Of a stretch of 64,000 bases of DNA, positions 62,753-64,000 are shown piece after piece. The DNA is from Rallus limicola. Its lineage: Eukaryota > Chordata > Aves > Gruiformes > Rallidae. Numbering within the stretch: the stretch's first letter is position 1; each line of letters begins with the position of its first letter. Both the position numbers and the translations under genes were made by a program. Location: contig JAKCOZ010000229.1 of NCBI GenBank assembly GCA_022605955.1, forward strand, positions 124,001 to 188,000, written 5' to 3'. The notes beneath the pieces were generated by a model that was given only the letters and a program-made list of their open reading frames with translations, ran no database searches and was not told the origin of the DNA.

Positions 62753-63742
62753 AGCTTGTCTGAAACCTTATAACAGGACACACAAGCAGACCCTGTCACT
62801 TTGGCTCTCAGCCTTTTCCTTTGCCTGGAAAGAGGGAACATGCCTGGAACCTCCTACGGTGCTTTTCTCGGCCCTAGCAGACTGCAGTTCAAAACTTGCT
62901 AAACGTCCAGCAATAACTCCCAAAGTAAAGAAGCTAGGACTGAAAGGCATAGCTTGTCTGAAACCTCCTAACAGGACACACAAGCAGACCCTGTCACTTT
63001 GGCTCTCAGCCTTTTCCTTTGCCTGGAAAGAGGGAACATGCCTGGAAGCTCCTACGGTGCTTTTCTCGGCCCTAGCAGACTGCAGTTCAAAACATGCTAA
63101 ACGTCCAGCAATAACTCCCAAAGTAAAGAAGCTAGGACTGAAAGGCATAGCTTGTCTGAAACCTCCTAACAGGACACACAAGCAGACCCTGTCACTTTGG
63201 CTCTCAGCCTTTTCCTTTGCCTGGAAAGAAGGAACATACCTGCTACCTCCTACAGTGCTTTTCTCGGCCCTAGCAGACTGCAGTTCAAAACATGCTAAAC
63301 GTCCAGCAATAACTCCCAAAGTAAAGAAGCTAGGACTGAAAGGCATAGCTTGTCTGAAACCTCCTAACAGGACACACAAGCAGACCCTGTCACTTTGGCT
63401 CTCAGCCTTTTCCTTTGCCTGGAAAGAGGGAACATGCCTGGAAGCTCCTACGGTGCTTTTCTCGGCCCTAGCAGACTGCAGTTCAAAACATGCTAAACGT
63501 CCAGCAATAACTCCCAAAGTAAAGAAGCTAGGCATGAAAGGCATAGCTTGTCTGAAACCTCCTAACAGGACACACAAGCAGACCCTGTCACTTTGGCTCT
63601 CAGCCTTTTCCTTTGCCTGGAAAGAAGGAACATACCTGCTACCTCCTACGGTGCTTTTCTCGGCCCTAGCAGACTGCAGTTCAAAACATGCTAAACGTCC
63701 AGCAATAACTCCCAAAGTAAAGAAGCTAGGCATGAAAGGCAT
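62753..63742 (-). repeat. 5-monomer HOR, copy 2 (990 bp)
   Basis: LAS/H, S/A, S/Y, M/A, M/Y with cgg retained (about 63651), identical in class order to 49883-50872. Here the closing ttata marker is absent (the text after 63742 reads cctcctaac) while a ttata precedes the block at about 62767. A four-unit relative (S/H, S/Y, M/A, M/Y with cgg) occupies 60971-61762. Confidence 0.75.
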
Positions 63743-64000
63743 AGCTTGTCTGAAACCTCCTAACAGGACACACAAGCAGACCCTGTCACTTTGGCTCTCA
63801 GCCTTTTCCTTTGCCTGGAAAGAGGGAACATGCCTGGAACCTCCTACGGTGCTTTTCTCGGCCCTAGCAGACTGCAGTTCAAAACATGCTAAACGTCCAG
63901 CAATAACTCCCAAAGTAAAGAAGCTAGGACTGAAAGGCATAGCTTGTCTGAAACCTCCTAACAGGACACACAAGCAGACCCTGTCACTTTGGCTCTCAGC

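Larger units (their letters stand above)
40803..64000 (-). repeat. 198-bp satellite array, reverse orientation
   Basis: The same unit is present as its reverse complement. It starts with a 169-bp partial unit (40803-40971, unit positions 1-169), followed by 116 complete monomers to 63940 and a 60-bp partial at the right edge. One phase slip is seen, a 1-bp gain near 48000. The same S/M and H/Y/A classes and the minor markers LAS, LAV, GCL and ttata occur here as in the forward arm, so both arms belong to one family and share variant lineages. Short HORs are clearer here than in the forward arm. There is no gene, transposon or unique spacer. Confidence 0.97.

Noticed and set aside
1..64000. 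CRISPR array
   Set aside because: The repetition is continuous. The whole 198-bp unit is conserved and there are no unique spacers between short repeats.
1..64000. Prokaryotic gene region or repeat-protein gene
   Set aside because: There is no ribosome-binding pattern, no flanking unique sequence, no codon-position signal, and a strand switch in the middle. The HOR structure fits eukaryotic satellite DNA.

Overview
The whole 64 kb window is one satellite-DNA field. It is built from a single 198-bp monomer (about 49% GC, counted on one typical unit). I count 206 complete monomers in forward orientation (7-40791), then an orientation switch at about 40802/40803, then 116 complete monomers in reverse orientation (40972-63940), with partial units at the window edges and at the switch. 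I see no unique-sequence gap, gene, RNA gene, transposon or CRISPR spacer anywhere. Such a long, nearly pure array of a nucleosome-sized unit with higher-order structure is typical of eukaryotic centromeric or heterochromatic satellite. Recurrent C-to-T or G-to-A changes at the unit's CpG sites suggest a genome with cytosine methylation (vertebrate- or plant-like). I do not recognise the family and cannot name the organism.

Notation used below: unit position 1 is the A of the motif atgcctttc (first at 7), read along the unit's own strand. Site A (positions 10-12) is agt (S class), atg (M class) or cgt (R class). Site B (93-117) has three classes. H is the common form. A-class has 101 G>C. Y-class has five changes: 93T, 103A, 104G, 109T, 117T. 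Minor markers: 'LAS' (55 T>A), 'ttata' (181-182 GG>TA), 'LAV' (30 G>A and 32 G>C), 'catg' (126 G>T), 'GCL' (46 C>T at a CpG), 'ttgac' (24 T>G), 'GTG' (1 A>G), 'stop43' (43 G>T). Monomers of the main classes differ by about 7 bases or fewer out of 198.

Layout: 1-14.4 kb is forward array with ttata and LAV markers and a 20-monomer spacing. 14.4-24 kb is forward array with a 23-monomer repeat. 24.7-40.4 kb is forward array with three copies of a roughly 26-30-monomer higher-order repeat (HOR), two of them containing a cluster of heavily substituted monomers. 40.80 kb is the inversion junction. 40.8-42.6 kb is reverse array with a 4-monomer periodicity. 43-64 kb is reverse array dominated by an 11-monomer HOR (2178 bp) and shorter derivatives, again with ttata and LAV markers.

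Because 198 is divisible by three and the consensus lacks stops in one frame on each strand, very long open frames run through the array on both strands (up to 4954 codons). I treat these as a by-product of the repeat and annotate no coding gene. HOR calls rest on diagnostic variants and spacing read by eye, not on full alignments.
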